DNA of 64,000 nucleotides, taken from the NCBI GenBank assembly GCA_025965895.1, contig JAOPWC010000058.1, positions 1 through 64,000 on the forward strand, read 5' to 3'. Shown in pieces: positions 47,148 through 58,018 of the stretch. Both the position numbers and the translations under genes were made by a program. This stretch comes from Mycobacterium sp. (GTDB lineage Bacteria; Actinomycetota; Actinomycetes; Mycobacteriales; Mycobacteriaceae). Numbering within the stretch: position 1 is the stretch's first letter; every line of letters begins with the position of its first letter. The notes under the pieces are model-generated. The model had not been told where the DNA came from, searched no databases, and saw only the letters and a list, made by a program, of their open reading frames with translations.

Positions 47148-49519
47148 CGGTGCGCCTCGATGCCCACGATGTCGCCGGGGGCGGCTCCGAGTTGGGTGTT
47201 GACCGCCGAGCCGGGCGAGTTCAGCGGCAGCCACACCACCTGATCGATCATCTCGGTGAGCGCCAGGGGCAGGGTGATCGTCCCGCGCGCGCTGCGCACG
47301 TCGATCAGTTCACCGTCGGCGGCGCCGATGGCTTCGGCCGTCGCGGCCGAGAGCCGTGCCACCGGGGGGCGTGCGGTGCCGGCCAGATGCGGTTCACCGT
47401 CTTGGAGCCGCCCGGCGTCCAGCAGCATCCGCCACCCCGCGAGGATCGCCTCACCGGGGCCGGGTGTGGGTGGGGCGGGTGGCGGCACGGTTGCGGCGCC
47501 GGGATAGGGGCCGTTCCATGTCGGGAGCCGGGCCAGCTCCCGGCGGGCGGCGCTGACATCGGCAAGCCCGAGGTCGACGCCCATCTCGTCGGCGAGCATG
47601 TGCAGCACCCGCAGATCGGTGCTGGCGCGGGTATGGCCAAGCGCGGCCGGGAACGGGCGGGGGCGACCTTCCCAATTCAGGAAGGTGCCGGCCTTCTCGG
47701 CGACCGCGGCGACCGGGAACACCACATCGGCGTGATCGGTGACCGCACTGCGGCGTAACTCCAAACTCACCACGAAGGTGCCCTGCAGCGCCTCGGCCGC
47801 CCCGCCCGGGTCGGGCAGGTCCGCAAGTTCCACCCCGCCGACCACGAGCGCGCCGAGAGATCCGTCGGCAGCGGCGGCCAGGATGGCGGCGGTGTCGCGG
47901 CCGGGCGCGGTGGGCAACTGCGGGATATGCCAGGCGGCGCAGAGCTGTTGGCGCGCGTCGTGGTCGCCGACCGGGCGCCCGCCGGGCAGCAGGGTGCCCA
48001 GGGCGCCGGCTTCCAGGGCGCCGCGTTCGCCGGCGCGCCGGGGGATCCAGGCCAGTCGGGCACCGGTCTGGGCGGCCAGGCGCGCTGCTGCGCTGAGGGC
48101 GCCGGGCAGCCCGGCGAGGCGTTCGCCGGCCAGGATGACCGCGCCGGGGTGGGTCAGCAGCTCGGCGATCTCGCTGCCCGCGAGGCCATCCAGCGCGGCG
48201 GCTTCCTGGCCGGGTGCGGCCGCCAGCAGGGTGCCCGACATTTTCTGCAGGCCCCGGCTGGCGAACGGCGCCACCGCGTAGATGGGCAGGCGCTTGGTGC
48301 GCGCGGCCTTGCGCAGCCGCAAGAACACGATCGGGGATTCTTCTTCGGGTTCGAATCCGACCAGCAGCACCAGCGGCGCGTTCGCCAACTCACCGTACGT
48401 GACCGTCAACGCGCGCCCGGCGATGTGGGCGGCCAAAATATCGGCCTCCTCCACCGAATGGGCGCGGGCGCGAAAGTCGATGTCGTTGCTGCCCAGTGCG
48501 ATGCGGGCGAACTTGGCGTAGCCGTAGGCGTCCTCCACCGTGGCGCGCCCGCCGACGAGCACCCCGGCGCGACGGTGGGCCGCGCTGAGCCCGCGCGCCG
48601 CCGCGTCCAGGGCCTGCGACCACGACCCCGGCGCCAGCACCCCGTCGCTCCCACGGATCAGCGGGGTGCTGATCCGGTCGGGTCCGCTGGCATAGGTGAA
48701 CGCCCAGCGGCCTTTGTCGCAGTTCCACTCCTCGTTGACCTCGGCGTCATCGCCGGCCAGCCGGCGTAGCACCACCCCGCGGCGGTGATCGGTGCGCTGG
48801 GCGCATCCGGCGGCGCAGTGCTCACACACACTGGGGCTCGACACCAGATCAAACGGGCGTGCCCGAAACCGGTACGCGGTGCCGGTGAGCGCCCCCACCG
48901 GGCAGATCTGCACGGTGTTACCCGAAAAATACGAATCAAAGGGCTCATTGGCATAAATCCCGACCTGCTGCAGCGCCCCGCGCTCCAGCAACTCGATGAA
49001 CGGATCACCGGCGATCTGCTCGGAAAACCGGGTGCACCGCGCACACAACACGCAACGCTCCCGATCCAACAACACCTGCGCGGAGATGTTGATCGGCTTG
49101 GGGAAGGTGCGCTTGACATCCTCGAAACGCGACTCGGCGCGCCCGTTGGACATGGCCTGGTTCTGCAGCGGGCACTCCCCGCCCTTATCGCACACCGGGC
49201 AATCCAGCGGATGATTGATCAACAACAACTCCATCACCCCGCGCTGAGCCCTGTCCGCCACCGCCGAGGTGAGCTGGGTGCGCACCACCATCCCCTCGCT
49301 GACCGCCGTCGTACACGAGGCCATCGGCTTGCGCTGACCCTGCACCTCCACCAGACACTGCCGACACGCCCCCACCGGCTCCAACAACGGATGATCACAA
49401 AACCGCGGAATCTGCACCCCCGACAACTCCGCCGCCCGAATCACCAACATGCCCTTGGGCACCGACACCTCGATGTCGTCGATGGTCAGCCTCACCATCT
49501 CGCCGGGCGCCGATGTCAT
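47144..49519 (-). CDS. nuoG: NADH-quinone oxidoreductase subunit G
   Basis: 791 residues. The N-terminal 2Fe-2S domain has [15 protein letters not shown]; then [13 protein letters not shown] and [16 protein letters not shown] bind 4Fe-4S clusters, and [13 protein letters not shown] begins the molybdopterin-oxidoreductase-like part, which is long and carries no cofactor in this subunit. ATG 49519 overlaps the nuoF stop (ATGA). Confidence 0.95.
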   Translation of the reverse strand: MTSAPGEMVRLTIDDIEVSVPKGMLVIRAAELSGVQIPRFCDHPLLEPVGACRQCLVEVQGQRKPMASCTTAVSEGMVVRTQLTSAVADRAQRGVMELLLINHPLDCPVCDKGGECPLQNQAMSNGRAESRFEDVKRTFPKPINISAQVLLDRERCVLCARCTRFSEQIAGDPFIELLERGALQQVGIYANEPFDSYFSGNTVQICPVGALTGTAYRFRARPFDLVSSPSVCEHCAAGCAQRTDHRRGVVLRRLAGDDAEVNEEWNCDKGRWAFTYASGPDRISTPLIRGSDGVLAPGSWSQALDAAARGLSAAHRRAGVLVGGRATVEDAYGYAKFARIALGSNDIDFRARAHSVEEADILAAHIAGRALTVTYGELANAPLVLLVGFEPEEESPIVFLRLRKAARTKRLPIYAVAPFASRGLQKMSGTLLAAAPGQEAAALDGLAGSEIAELLTHPGAVILAGERLAGLPGALSAAARLAAQTGARLAWIPRRAGERGALEAGALGTLLPGGRPVGDHDARQQLCAAWHIPQLPTAPGRDTAAILAAAADGSLGALVVGGVELADLPDPGGAAEALQGTFVVSLELRRSAVTDHADVVFPVAAVAEKAGTFLNWEGRPRPFPAALGHTRASTDLRVLHMLADEMGVDLGLADVSAARRELARLPTWNGPYPGAATVPPPAPPTPGPGEAILAGWRMLLDAGRLQDGEPHLAGTARPPVARLSAATAEAIGAADGELIDVRSARGTITLPLALTEMIDQVVWLPLNSPGSAVNTQLGAAPGDIVGIEAHR

Positions 49520-50853
49520 ACCGCAGCCCCGTCCATCACCGCGGCCAGCATCGCGTCGCGGGGGTCGAACGGGCATCCGCCCTGTTGTACGTGCGCGACG
49601 TATTCGTCACGGAAGTACTTGATCGACGACACGATGGGGCTGGCCGCGCCGTCTCCCAACGCGCAGAACGACTTGCCGAAAATCGTGTCCGAGATGTCGA
49701 CCAGCTTCTCGATATCGGCCGCAGTGCCGGTCCCGTCCTCCAGCCGTCCGTAGATCTGTGCGAGCCAGTAGGTGCCTTCGCGGCAGGGGGTGCACTTGCC
49801 GCAGGACTCGTGCTCGTAGAATTGCGTCCAGCGCCGCACCGCGCGCACCACACAGGTGGTCTCGTCGAAGATCTGCAACGCCTTGGTGCCCAACATCGAC
49901 CCGGCCGCGTCGACACCCTCATAATCCAGCGGCACGTCAAGATGTTCGGCGGTCAGGATCGGGGTCGACGAACCACCCGGCGTCCAGAACTTCAGCTCGT
50001 GACCGGCCCGCACCCCACCCGCGTAATTCAGCAACCCGCGCAACGTGATCCCCAGCGGCGCCTCGTACTGACCCGGCGTGCCCACATGCCCGGACAGCGA
50101 ATACAACGTGAACCCCGGGGACTTGTCACTGCCCATCGAGCGGAACCAGTCGACACCGTTGAAGATGATCGCCGGCACCGAAGCGACGGATTCGACGTTG
50201 TTGACCACGGTCGGGCACGCGTAAAGACCTGACACCGCCGGGAACGGCGGCCGCAGCCGGGGTTGGCCGCGGCGGCCCTCCAACGAATCCAGCAGCGCGG
50301 TCTCCTCGCCGCAGATGTAGGCGCCGGCCCCGGCGTGCACCACCACGTCCAGGTCGTATCCAGACCCCAGGATGTTGCGGCCCAGATACCCCGCGCCGTA
50401 CGCCTCGGCCACCGCCGCCTGCAGCCGGCGCAGCACCGGCACCGCCTCGCCCCGCACATAGATGAACGCGTGCTGCGCGCGGATCGCGTAGGCCGCGATG
50501 ATCGCTCCCTCGATCAGCACGTGCGGGGTGGCCAGCATGAGCGGAATGTCCTTGCAGGTGCCCGGTTCCGACTCGTCGGCGTTGACCACCAGATAATGCG
50601 GCTTGGCACCCGCTCCGGTGCCATCCTGCGGGATGAACGACCATTTCATCCCCGTCGCAAATCCGGCGCCGCCGCGTCCGCGCAGCCCGGAGTCCTTGAC
50701 GGTGTGGATCAACGCATCGGGATCCATCGAAAGCGCCTTCTGCAGCCCGCGATAGCCGTCGTGGGCTCGGTAGGTGTCCAGTGTCCACGATCGCGAGTCG
50801 TCCCAGAATCGGCTGAGCACTGGAGTCAGTGGTATCTGGTCCGCCATCTTCAC
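49516..50853 (-). CDS. nuoF: NADH-quinone oxidoreductase subunit F
   Basis: 445 residues. [17 protein letters not shown] (FMN/NADH loop), [20 protein letters not shown] and the 4Fe-4S motif [12 protein letters not shown] (N3) are present. It is the NADH-binding entry point of complex I. GTG 50853 overlaps the nuoE stop (GTGA); ATG 50847 (MADQIPLT) is an alternative. Confidence 0.95.
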   Translation of the reverse strand: MKMADQIPLTPVLSRFWDDSRSWTLDTYRAHDGYRGLQKALSMDPDALIHTVKDSGLRGRGGAGFATGMKWSFIPQDGTGAGAKPHYLVVNADESEPGTCKDIPLMLATPHVLIEGAIIAAYAIRAQHAFIYVRGEAVPVLRRLQAAVAEAYGAGYLGRNILGSGYDLDVVVHAGAGAYICGEETALLDSLEGRRGQPRLRPPFPAVSGLYACPTVVNNVESVASVPAIIFNGVDWFRSMGSDKSPGFTLYSLSGHVGTPGQYEAPLGITLRGLLNYAGGVRAGHELKFWTPGGSSTPILTAEHLDVPLDYEGVDAAGSMLGTKALQIFDETTCVVRAVRRWTQFYEHESCGKCTPCREGTYWLAQIYGRLEDGTGTAADIEKLVDISDTIFGKSFCALGDGAASPIVSSIKYFRDEYVAHVQQGGCPFDPRDAMLAAVMDGAAV

Positions 50854-51620
50854 CCGGTCTCCGTGGTCGGCGGCGTCGCCATGTCGTTGTCCCGCGCCGC
50901 GTTCAGCCCGGCCAGGGTGGCGGCCCCGGGGCCGCCCTGCCCGTCGTCGGGCCGGTGATCGGGAAAGCCCGCCAGGGTGCGTTCGGTCTGGCGGAACCGG
51001 CACAGCGGTCCCTGCCCGCGGGTGGGACTGACCGGCCGGCCGGCGCGCAGCGCATCGACCAGCGAACGGGCCGATTCAGGGGTCTGGTTGTCAAAAAACT
51101 CCCAATTGACCATCACCACCGGGGCATAGTCACACGCCGCGTTGCATTCGATGTGCTGCAACGTGATCGCCCCATCCGCGGTGGTCTGGTCGTTGCCGAT
51201 ATCGAGATGGTCCTTCAGTGCGGCGAAGATCGCGTCCCCGCCCATGATCGCGCACAACGTGTTGGTGCAGACCCCGACCAGATACTCACCGGTGGGCCCG
51301 CGCCGATACATCGAATAAAACGTCGCGACCGCGGCCACCTCGGCGCCGGTCAAACCGAGCTGATCGGCGCAGAACTCCAACCCCGCCGGCGTCAGATACG
51401 AGTCCTCGGCCTGCACCAGATGCAGCAACGGCAGCAGCGCCGACCGCGGCTGCGGATAGCGCCCGATGATCTGCTTCGCCTCGACATCCAGCCGCGCGCG
51501 CACCTCATCGGGATACCTTAGCGGAGCACCATCGACCACGAACTGCCCCGGCTCGTCCGGCCGCGGCCCCAACGGGACGAACACCGGCCCCCGCTGATCG
51601 CCTGCGCCCGGCGCGTTCAT
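50850..51620 (-). CDS. nuoE: NADH-quinone oxidoreductase subunit E
   Basis: 256 residues of thioredoxin-like fold with 2Fe-2S ligands in [13 protein letters not shown] and [11 protein letters not shown] (N1a). [22 protein letters not shown] is the helical N-terminal part. The C-terminal extension is rich in Gly, Pro and Thr, as in actinobacterial NuoE. ATG 51620 overlaps the nuoD stop. Confidence 0.95.
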   Translation of the reverse strand: MNAPGAGDQRGPVFVPLGPRPDEPGQFVVDGAPLRYPDEVRARLDVEAKQIIGRYPQPRSALLPLLHLVQAEDSYLTPAGLEFCADQLGLTGAEVAAVATFYSMYRRGPTGEYLVGVCTNTLCAIMGGDAIFAALKDHLDIGNDQTTADGAITLQHIECNAACDYAPVVMVNWEFFDNQTPESARSLVDALRAGRPVSPTRGQGPLCRFRQTERTLAGFPDHRPDDGQGGPGAATLAGLNAARDNDMATPPTTETG

Positions 51621-52945
51621 CGGTCCACCCCGCCCATCACCGGATCGATCGACGCCACAGCCGAGATCACGTCGGCGATCATCCCGCCTTCGCACATCGC
51701 CGCGACAGCCTGGAGATTGGTGAACGACGGGTCGCGGTAGTGCACGCGGTAGGGCCGCGTGCCGCCGTCGGAGACCATGTGCACGCCGAGTTCGCCGCGC
51801 GGTGATTCGACGGCGACGTACACCTGTCCGGCCGGGACCCCGATGCCCTCGGTGACAAGCTTGAAGTGGTGGATCAGCGCCTCCATCGAGGTGCCCATGA
51901 TCTTGGCGATGTGCTTGGGAGAGTTGCCCAGCCCGTCGGGGCCGAGGGCCAGGTCTGCCGGCCAGGCGATCTTGCGGTCGTCGACCATGATGGGGCCGGG
52001 CGCGAGCCGGTCGAGGCATTGCTCGACGATCTTCAGCGACTCCTTCATCTCTTTGATGCGGATCAGGTAGCGGCCGTAGGCGTCACAGCCGGTGTCGGTG
52101 ATCACGTCGAATTCGTATGTCTCGTAGCCGCAGTAGGGCTGTGCGCGGCGCAGGTCGTGGGGTAGCCCGGTGGCACGCAGTATCGGCCCGGTGACGCCGA
52201 GTGCGATGCAGCCCGTCAGGTCCAGGTAGCCGATGCCCTCGGTGCGGGCCTTCCAGATGTAGTTCTCGTTGAGCAGGTTCTCCAAGTCGCGCAACCGTTT
52301 CGGCAGCAGCGTGAGCAGGTCGCGGATGGCGGGGATCGCATCGTCGGGCAGATCCTGCGCCAGGCCGCCCGGGCGGATGTAGGCGTGGTTCATCCGCAGC
52401 CCGGTGATGTTCTCGAACACCGACAGGATCAGTTCGCGTTCGCGGAACCCGAACAGCATCGCGGTCAGCGCGCCCAGCTCCATGCCGCCGGTGGCGAGCG
52501 CGACGAGATGGCTCGAGATGCGGTTGAGCTCCATCATCAGCACGCGAATCACATTGACCCGCTCCGGGATCGCCGCGGTGATGTCGAGCAGCTTCTCGAC
52601 GCCGATGCAGTAGGCGGCTTCGTTGAAGAACGGCGACAGGTAGTCCATCCGCGTCACGAACGTGACGCCCTGTGTCCAGTTGCGGTACTCCAGGTTCTTT
52701 TCGATGCCGGTGTGCAGATATCCGATGCCGCAACGCGCTTCGATGACGGTCTCGCCGTCGATCTCCAGGATCAGCCGCAACACCCCGTGCGTCGACGGGT
52801 GCTGCGGGCCCATGTTGACCACGATCCGTTCGCCCTGACCGGCACCGGCCGCGGCCACGATCTGGTCCCAGTCCTGGCCGGCGACGGTCAGAACAGTATC
52901 GCTACGGCCGCCGTGTCCGTTGGGCGGTGGGGTCTGTCCGGTCAT
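51617..52945 (-). CDS. nuoD: NADH-quinone oxidoreductase subunit D
   Basis: 442 residues, the 49-kDa subunit: [21 protein letters not shown] and [16 protein letters not shown] contain the quinone-site residues (His, Tyr region); [15 protein letters not shown] is the C-terminal motif. It is coupled to nuoC by a 1-bp overlap (52945). Confidence 0.95.
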   Translation of the reverse strand: MTGQTPPPNGHGGRSDTVLTVAGQDWDQIVAAAGAGQGERIVVNMGPQHPSTHGVLRLILEIDGETVIEARCGIGYLHTGIEKNLEYRNWTQGVTFVTRMDYLSPFFNEAAYCIGVEKLLDITAAIPERVNVIRVLMMELNRISSHLVALATGGMELGALTAMLFGFRERELILSVFENITGLRMNHAYIRPGGLAQDLPDDAIPAIRDLLTLLPKRLRDLENLLNENYIWKARTEGIGYLDLTGCIALGVTGPILRATGLPHDLRRAQPYCGYETYEFDVITDTGCDAYGRYLIRIKEMKESLKIVEQCLDRLAPGPIMVDDRKIAWPADLALGPDGLGNSPKHIAKIMGTSMEALIHHFKLVTEGIGVPAGQVYVAVESPRGELGVHMVSDGGTRPYRVHYRDPSFTNLQAVAAMCEGGMIADVISAVASIDPVMGGVDR

Positions 52946-53634
52946 CAGTTGTATGCCCTCCGCTCATCGGGCGGGGGTATTTCGGCACCCTTGTACTCCA
53001 CCGGGACGCCGCCAAGCGGGTAGTCCTTGCGCTGGGGGTGGCCCACCCAGTCGTCGGGCATTTCGATCCGGGTCAACGACGGGTGGCCGTCGAAGATGAT
53101 CCCGAAGAAGTCGTAGGTCTCCCGCTCGTGCCAGTCGGTGGTCGGGTAGACCGGAAACAGCGACGGGATATGCGGATCCGTGTCGGCGGCGGCCACCTCC
53201 AACCGGATCCGACGGTTGTGGGTGATCGACATCAACGGGTACACCGCGTGCAGTTCGCGGCCGGTGTCGGCGGGGAAGTGCACGCCGCTCACGCCAAGAC
53301 ACAACTCGAACCGCAGCCCCGGGTCGTCGCGCAGCACTCGCGCCACCGCGACCAGGTGCTCGCGCGCCACGTGCAGGGCGAGCTCGCCTCGGAACACGAC
53401 GACCCGCTGCACCGCGTCGTCGAACGACACCCCGGCGCCGGGCAGCGCGGCCGCCAGCCCGTCGACCACTTCGTCGAAGTAGCTGCCGTAGGGACGAGCG
53501 CTCGCGCCCGGCAGCGCGACTTCGCGCAGCAGCCGCCCGTATCCGGACGTGTCGCCGGTGCCGGCCACCCCGAACATGCCCTCGCGCACGCCGATCACCT
53601 CGGGCGAGGTCTCCTCGTTGCCGTGCGTCGTCAC
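52945..53634 (-). CDS. nuoC: NADH-quinone oxidoreductase subunit C
   Basis: 229 residues, the 30-kDa subunit: [22 protein letters not shown] and [14 protein letters not shown] form the family signature. Separate from nuoD here, unlike the fused E. coli NuoCD. It overlaps the nuoB stop by 4 bp. Confidence 0.95.
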   Translation of the reverse strand: MTTHGNEETSPEVIGVREGMFGVAGTGDTSGYGRLLREVALPGASARPYGSYFDEVVDGLAAALPGAGVSFDDAVQRVVVFRGELALHVAREHLVAVARVLRDDPGLRFELCLGVSGVHFPADTGRELHAVYPLMSITHNRRIRLEVAAADTDPHIPSLFPVYPTTDWHERETYDFFGIIFDGHPSLTRIEMPDDWVGHPQRKDYPLGGVPVEYKGAEIPPPDERRAYN

Positions 53635-54185
53635 CGCAACAGCCCCCGCATCTCGATGGTCGGCCTGGCGGCCAGCGCGGCCTCCTCGGCCTCCCGAATG
53701 GCGGCCTCGCGGTCGACGCCCAGCGGCATCTGCTGGATCTTGTCGTGCAGCTTGAGGATCGCGTAGAGCAGCATCTCAGGCCGCGGCGGGCATCCGGGCA
53801 GATAGATGTCCACGGGCACAATATGATCCACGCCCTGGACGATCGCGTAGTTGTTGAACATCCCGCCCGAGGACGCGCAGACGCCCATCGCCAGCACCCA
53901 TTTCGGCTCGACCATCTGGTCGTAGACCTGCCGCAGCACCGGCGCCATTTTCTGGCTGACCCGGCCCGCGACGATCATCAGGTCCGCCTGCCTGGGTGAC
54001 GCGCGGAACGCCTCCATACCGAACCGGGCAATGTCGAACCGGGGCGAGACCGTCGACATCATCTCGATCGCGCAGCAGGCCAACCCGAACGTCGCCGGCC
54101 ACAACGAGTTCTTCCGGAAGTATCCGGCCAGCCCCTCGACGGTGCTCAGCAGAAAGCCGCTGGGCAACTTCTCCTCCAGACCCAC
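53631..54185 (-). CDS. nuoB: NADH-quinone oxidoreductase subunit B
   Basis: 184 residues carrying cluster N2: [25 protein letters not shown] and [15 protein letters not shown] give the four cysteines, including the adjacent pair. It passes electrons to quinone. It starts 8 bp after the nuoA stop. Confidence 0.96.
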   Translation of the reverse strand: MGLEEKLPSGFLLSTVEGLAGYFRKNSLWPATFGLACCAIEMMSTVSPRFDIARFGMEAFRASPRQADLMIVAGRVSQKMAPVLRQVYDQMVEPKWVLAMGVCASSGGMFNNYAIVQGVDHIVPVDIYLPGCPPRPEMLLYAILKLHDKIQQMPLGVDREAAIREAEEAALAARPTIEMRGLLR

Positions 54186-54193
54186 CGGCTACC

Positions 54194-54568
54194 TCAATCC
54201 CAACTCAGGCCGCCGCGACGCCACACATACGCATAGGCGATGAACACGGTCAGCACGAACAGCAGCATCTCCACCAGCGCGAACACGCCCAGCGCGTCGA
54301 AGCTGACCGCCCATGGATACAGGAACACGATCTCGATGTCGAAGAGGATGAACAGCATCGCGGTCAGGTAGTACTTGATCGGAAACCGCTGACCGCCGAA
54401 CTGCCCCGCGTTCTCGGGCTTCTGGACAGGTTCGATCCCGCACTCGTAGGCGTCGAGCTTGGCTCTGTTGTAGCGGCTGGGCCCGATCACGGTCGCCACG
54501 ATGACCGAGAAGACCGCGAACGCGGCCGCAATTCCGCCGAGGATCAGGATCGGCACGTAGACGTTCAA
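54194..54568 (-). CDS. nuoA: NADH-quinone oxidoreductase subunit A
   Basis: 124 residues, three membrane helices, with AYECGIEPVQKPEN and QRFPIKYYLTAMLFILFDIEIVFLYPWAV (conserved Asp/Glu of the quinone tunnel). TTG 54568 (MNVYVPILIL) is chosen: it has AGGGAG six bases upstream and matches the family N-terminus; the frame up to 54700 is not conserved. It is the first nuo gene; a 15-bp inverted repeat lies 84 bp upstream. Confidence 0.93.
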   Translation of the reverse strand: MNVYVPILILGGIAAAFAVFSVIVATVIGPSRYNRAKLDAYECGIEPVQKPENAGQFGGQRFPIKYYLTAMLFILFDIEIVFLYPWAVSFDALGVFALVEMLLFVLTVFIAYAYVWRRGGLSWD

Positions 54569-54651
54569 CTCGCTCCCTGATGCGTCGCGCGCGTGCGACG
54601 AGCCTGTTGCAGGCGCCGCCACGTAATCTATTGCACAGCCTAATAGTGTCG

Positions 54652-54666
54652 CGACAGGCCCTGTCG
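54652..54666. promoter_or_regulatory. Inverted repeat CGACAGG-c-CCTGTCG upstream of nuoA
   Basis: Perfect 7-bp arms around one base, in the 141-bp gap between the receiver gene and nuoA. It is the only strong symmetry there and a candidate operator for the nuo promoter. It could also be a weak attenuator hairpin. Confidence 0.45.
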
Positions 54667-54709
54667 AGTTTTGCGGAGGCGGGTTGACCGGGCAAGTCAA
54701 AGCCGCAGG

Positions 54710-55117
54710 TCAGACGCCTGATGCCCGGGTGCGGAGCAGCCCGACGACCGCGTCGGCCAGGCTGACGGGATCGATGGGGTGAGGCACTGCGGCTTCGGCC
54801 CGCGACCAGTTGGCCAGCCACGCATCGTCGGGTCGTCCGGTCAGCACCACGATCGGTGGGCAGTCGGCGATTTCGTCCTTGAGCTGTTTGGCGATGCCCA
54901 TGCCGCCGGTCGGTGTCGCCTCGCCGTCGAGGATGGCCAGGTCGACGGTGCCGGCGTCCACCTGCTTGATCACCATCGGCCCGGTCGCGACGTCGAGGTA
55001 GGTCAGCTCGGGCAGTTCCGGGCGGAGTCGCCTGCCGAGCGCGAGCTTGACCTGTTCGCGCACGTTGGCGTCGTCGCTGTAGACGAGGATCCGCAGCGCA
55101 GTAGTGGACTCGGGCAC
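54710..55117 (-). CDS. Orphan response-regulator receiver protein, Rv3143-like
   Basis: 135 residues, a stand-alone CheY-like receiver with no output domain. ILVYSDDANVRE gives the acidic pair, LAILDGEA the phospho-acceptor Asp64 and VVLTGRPDD the switch Thr93. The usual lysine before the last strand is replaced by His113 (AAVPHPIDP), so phosphorylation signalling may be altered. GTG 55117. It sits directly upstream of nuoA on the same strand, as Rv3143 does near the M. tuberculosis nuo operon; a role with complex I is plausible but unproven. No histidine kinase is nearby. Confidence 0.85.
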   Translation of the reverse strand: MPESTTALRILVYSDDANVREQVKLALGRRLRPELPELTYLDVATGPMVIKQVDAGTVDLAILDGEATPTGGMGIAKQLKDEIADCPPIVVLTGRPDDAWLANWSRAEAAVPHPIDPVSLADAVVGLLRTRASGV

Positions 55118-55131
55118 GCCGCCGATGCTAC

Positions 55132-55183
55132 GACCTGATGCTGAGACCTGATGCCAAGACCTGATGCTGAGACCCGATGCTGA
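55132..55183. repeat. 13-bp tandem repeat, four copies
   Basis: Four contiguous units: GACCTGATGCTGA, GACCTGATGCCAA, GACCTGATGCTGA and GACCCGATGCTGA, followed by a partial GACTAG that includes the YceI stop. It fills the gap between the YceI stop and the receiver start and is likely variable in copy number. Confidence 0.85.
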
Positions 55184-55185
55184 GA

Positions 55186-55716
55186 CTAGGTGTGCCGGAA
55201 GACCGCGTCGGCCGAGACTGTCGTGGTTTTGCCGATCATGCCGACCATGTTGCCGCTCACCCCGAATTGCTCGCGGTCAACGGTCGTCGTCGCGGTGACC
55301 CGCACCGCGCCGCCGTCGAGGGTCGCGACCCTGGCGCGGAACGGTAGCGCGACGGTGTTGCCCCGGACGGTCAGATCGGCCCGCACGTTCACCTCGTCGT
55401 CGTCGGCGGGGTCGACGCCGTTGACCGTCACCACGATGTCGGGATAGTGCTCGGCGTCGAAGAAATCGGCCGAGCGCAGGTGCTTGTCGCGCTGACGGAT
55501 TCCCGTCCGCAGCGAGGCGGCCTTGATCACCACCCTGCCGGAAACCTTCCCGTCCGGGCTGACCCGACCCTCGCCGCTGAACTCGGTGAACCGGCCCTTG
55601 ACGTTCATCAGGCCCCAGGACGTCTTGTTCCTGAACTCGAACTTCGACCGCTCGGGCACCAGGGTCCAGACGCCAACGGCCTGAGGGTTGCTCAACAGGG
55701 TTTGGATGGTTGACAT
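55186..55716 (-). CDS. YceI-family protein
   Basis: 176 residues from ATG 55716 with a strong ribosome site (GGAGGTGAC). VWTLVPERSKFEFRNKTSWGLMNVKGRF, ADFFDAEHYPDIVVTV and FGVSGNMVGMIGKTTTVSADAVF match the YceI lipocalin-like beta-barrel family, which binds polyisoprenoids. No signal peptide is visible, unlike many secreted YceI proteins. Role unknown. Confidence 0.88.
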   Translation of the reverse strand: MSTIQTLLSNPQAVGVWTLVPERSKFEFRNKTSWGLMNVKGRFTEFSGEGRVSPDGKVSGRVVIKAASLRTGIRQRDKHLRSADFFDAEHYPDIVVTVNGVDPADDDEVNVRADLTVRGNTVALPFRARVATLDGGAVRVTATTTVDREQFGVSGNMVGMIGKTTTVSADAVFRHT

Positions 55717-55819
55717 GTCACCTCCGGGATACGGGGAGTTGCTGATCAGGTAACGGCGCGATGCCTCCCGTAGCGAATATGCGGTGCCGTCGCGACTGTA
55801 CTCATGGGCAAACTGAAAG

Positions 55820-56728
55820 TCATGCACTCGGCAGCCGGTCCCCGGCGCGCAGCAGCGCGCCGGGCAGGCCGTGGCCGACCAGTTTCTGTGCGACACGGGC
55901 CGCCTCGATGGCGGCGGTCAGATCAACGTCGACGTGCACGCCGCTGTCGCGCAGCATGTACACCAGGTCCTCGGTGGCGATATTGCCGGTGGCCCCGGGC
56001 GCGAACGGGCACCCGCCCAGCCCGCCGACCGACGCGTCGAGCCTGGTGACGCCTTCGGCGATGGCCGCGTATGCGCTGGCCAGGCCCGCGCCGCGGGTGT
56101 TGTGGAAGTGCGCGCCCAGCGGGGTGTCGCCGATGCGTTGCCGGACCGCGGCGATCAGGTCGGCGGTCCGTCGCGGCGTCGTCGTGCCGATCGTGTCCGC
56201 CAGCGCGAGCCGGTCGACGCCGTGCTCGCACGCCGCCGAGATCACGTCGAGCACCCGCTGTGTGGGAGTCGGGCCATCGAACGGGCAGTCCCAGGCAGTG
56301 GCGATGATGACCTCGACCGACACGTCGCTGTCACGGGCCACCTCAACGATCTGGGCGATCTGGGCCGCAGCCGCCGCGCTTCCGCGACCGACGTTGGCGC
56401 GGCTGTGGCCGTCCGACGCCGACACCACGTACTCGATCGACCGAAGTCCTGCCGCGATCGCGCGCTTCGCGCCGTTCGGGCTCGCCACCAATGCCGAGAA
56501 CTCGACGTCGGAGTATTTACCCAACTCGGCCGCGAGTTCGGCGGCGTCGGCGAGTGCCGGCACCTTCGACGGCGAAACGAACGCGGTCGCCTCCACTTCG
56601 CGCACACCGGTGGCCGTGACCGCGTCGAGCAGTTCGAGCTTGGCGGCCAACGGAATCGGCTCCTCGATCTGCAAGCCGTCGCGCAGCGACACCTCGCGGA
56701 TCGTGACGCTCGACGGTAGGTCTGTCAT
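55820..56728 (-). CDS. Hydroxymethylglutaryl-CoA lyase
   Basis: 302 residues: TIREVSLRDGLQIEE (catalytic Arg/Asp loop), FVSPSKVP, GAHFHNTRGAGLA (metal-binding His-x-His) and SVGGLGGCPFAPGATGN (cysteine loop signature of HMG-CoA lyases). It cleaves HMG-CoA, or a similar 3-hydroxyacyl-CoA, into acetoacetate and acetyl-CoA. ATG 56728 overlaps the CoA-transferase stop, and a family III CoA-transferase as partner suggests leucine, acyclic isoprenoid or related acid catabolism. Confidence 0.9.
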   Translation of the reverse strand: MTDLPSSVTIREVSLRDGLQIEEPIPLAAKLELLDAVTATGVREVEATAFVSPSKVPALADAAELAAELGKYSDVEFSALVASPNGAKRAIAAGLRSIEYVVSASDGHSRANVGRGSAAAAAQIAQIVEVARDSDVSVEVIIATAWDCPFDGPTPTQRVLDVISAACEHGVDRLALADTIGTTTPRRTADLIAAVRQRIGDTPLGAHFHNTRGAGLASAYAAIAEGVTRLDASVGGLGGCPFAPGATGNIATEDLVYMLRDSGVHVDVDLTAAIEAARVAQKLVGHGLPGALLRAGDRLPSA

Positions 56729-57930
56729 AGCACTCCCTCCGCACGCAGAGCCTCGAGCTCGGCCGTCGTCTTGCCGAGCAGCCCGGCATAGATCTCGCTG
56801 TTGTGCTGGCCGGGCCGGGCCGGTCCGGCGTTTCGGACACTGCCCGGCGTGTCCGACAGCCGTGGCACGATACCCGGACCCAGCACGGGGCCGCCGATGC
56901 GTTCATCGAAGTGCTCGGCGATCATGCCGCGGGCGCGCAGCTGCGGATCGTCCACCACCTCGGCCACGGTGTTGATCGGCCCGGCGACGACACCCGCGGC
57001 GCCGAGCTCGTCGATGATCTCGCCGGGCGGTTTGCCCGCGGCCCAGTCGCCGATCAGCTTGTCGAGCTCGTCCTGGTTGCGCCCTCGGGCGACGTGAGTG
57101 GCGAAGCGGTCGTCGGTGGCCAGCTCGGGACGGCCCATCGCGTGGCACAGCCGCCGGAACAGTGTGTCCTGGTTGGCCGCGATCACCACCCAGCTGCCGT
57201 CGGCGGTGGGGTAGATGTTCGACGGCGCGATACCGTCCAGCCGGGTGCCCGATGGGCCGCGCACGACGCCGCCGGCGTCGTAGTCCGGGATGGTGGATTC
57301 CTGGATCGCCAGACAGGACTCGGTGATCGCGACGTCGACGATCTGGCCCCGGCCGGTGATCGCCCGGCGGTACAGCGCTGCCAACGCCCCTTGCACGGCG
57401 AACATCCCGGCCAGGCTGTCGCCCAGCGACAGCGCCAGCCGCGGGGGCGGTTGACCGGGGTAACCGTTGAGATGACGCAGACCGCTGACGGCCTCGGCCA
57501 CCGACGCGTAACCGGCCTTGTGGGCATCCGGGCCGGTCTGTCCGTAGCCGGACACCCGGACCAGGATGATGCCCGGATTGCGTTGGCGCAGCACGTCATA
57601 GCCGATGTTCCACTTCTCCAGCGTGCCGGGCCGGAAGTTCTCCACGACGATGTCGCAGCGTTCGACAAGGTCCAGAAACACGCTGCGGCCTCGGCTGTCG
57701 CGCAGGTTCAGCGTGATGACCTTCTTGTTGCGGGCGTGCACGGTCCAGAAGAAGTGGTGCCCGTCGCGTTCGGCCTGCCCCCAGGTGCGCAGCGGGTCGG
57801 GCGCGCCGGGCGCCTCGACCTTGATCACCTCGGCACCGAGGTCGCCGAGCAGTCGGCCGGCGAAGGGACCGGCGATCAACGTGCCGAGCTCGAGCACCCG
57901 GATTCCGTCCAGCGCACCCGTGGGAGTCAT
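56725..57930 (-). CDS. Family III (CaiB/BaiF) CoA-transferase
   Basis: 401 residues: LDGIRVLELGTLIAGPFAGRLLGDLGAEVIKVEAPGAPD, KKVITLNLRDSRGRSVFLDLVERCDIVVENFRPGTLEKWNIGYD and VSGYGQTGPD are the family signatures. It moves CoA between acids. ATG 57930 (MTPTGALDG) fits the family; the frame is open to 58029. Coupled to the HMG-CoA lyase gene. Confidence 0.9.
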   Translation of the reverse strand: MTPTGALDGIRVLELGTLIAGPFAGRLLGDLGAEVIKVEAPGAPDPLRTWGQAERDGHHFFWTVHARNKKVITLNLRDSRGRSVFLDLVERCDIVVENFRPGTLEKWNIGYDVLRQRNPGIILVRVSGYGQTGPDAHKAGYASVAEAVSGLRHLNGYPGQPPPRLALSLGDSLAGMFAVQGALAALYRRAITGRGQIVDVAITESCLAIQESTIPDYDAGGVVRGPSGTRLDGIAPSNIYPTADGSWVVIAANQDTLFRRLCHAMGRPELATDDRFATHVARGRNQDELDKLIGDWAAGKPPGEIIDELGAAGVVAGPINTVAEVVDDPQLRARGMIAEHFDERIGGPVLGPGIVPRLSDTPGSVRNAGPARPGQHNSEIYAGLLGKTTAELEALRAEGVL

Positions 57931-58018
57931 CACTTGAGGATTGTCCACGACAGCGCCCGTGTCACGACCGGAGTCCACGTCGAGGCGAGCCCGCAGCACG
58001 TGGGATGGTAGTGACCAA

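Noticed and set aside
54569..54709. CRP-type site (TGTGA-N6-TCACA) upstream of nuoA
   Set aside because: Half-like TTGCA and TGCACA stretches are present, but no match to the consensus spacing.
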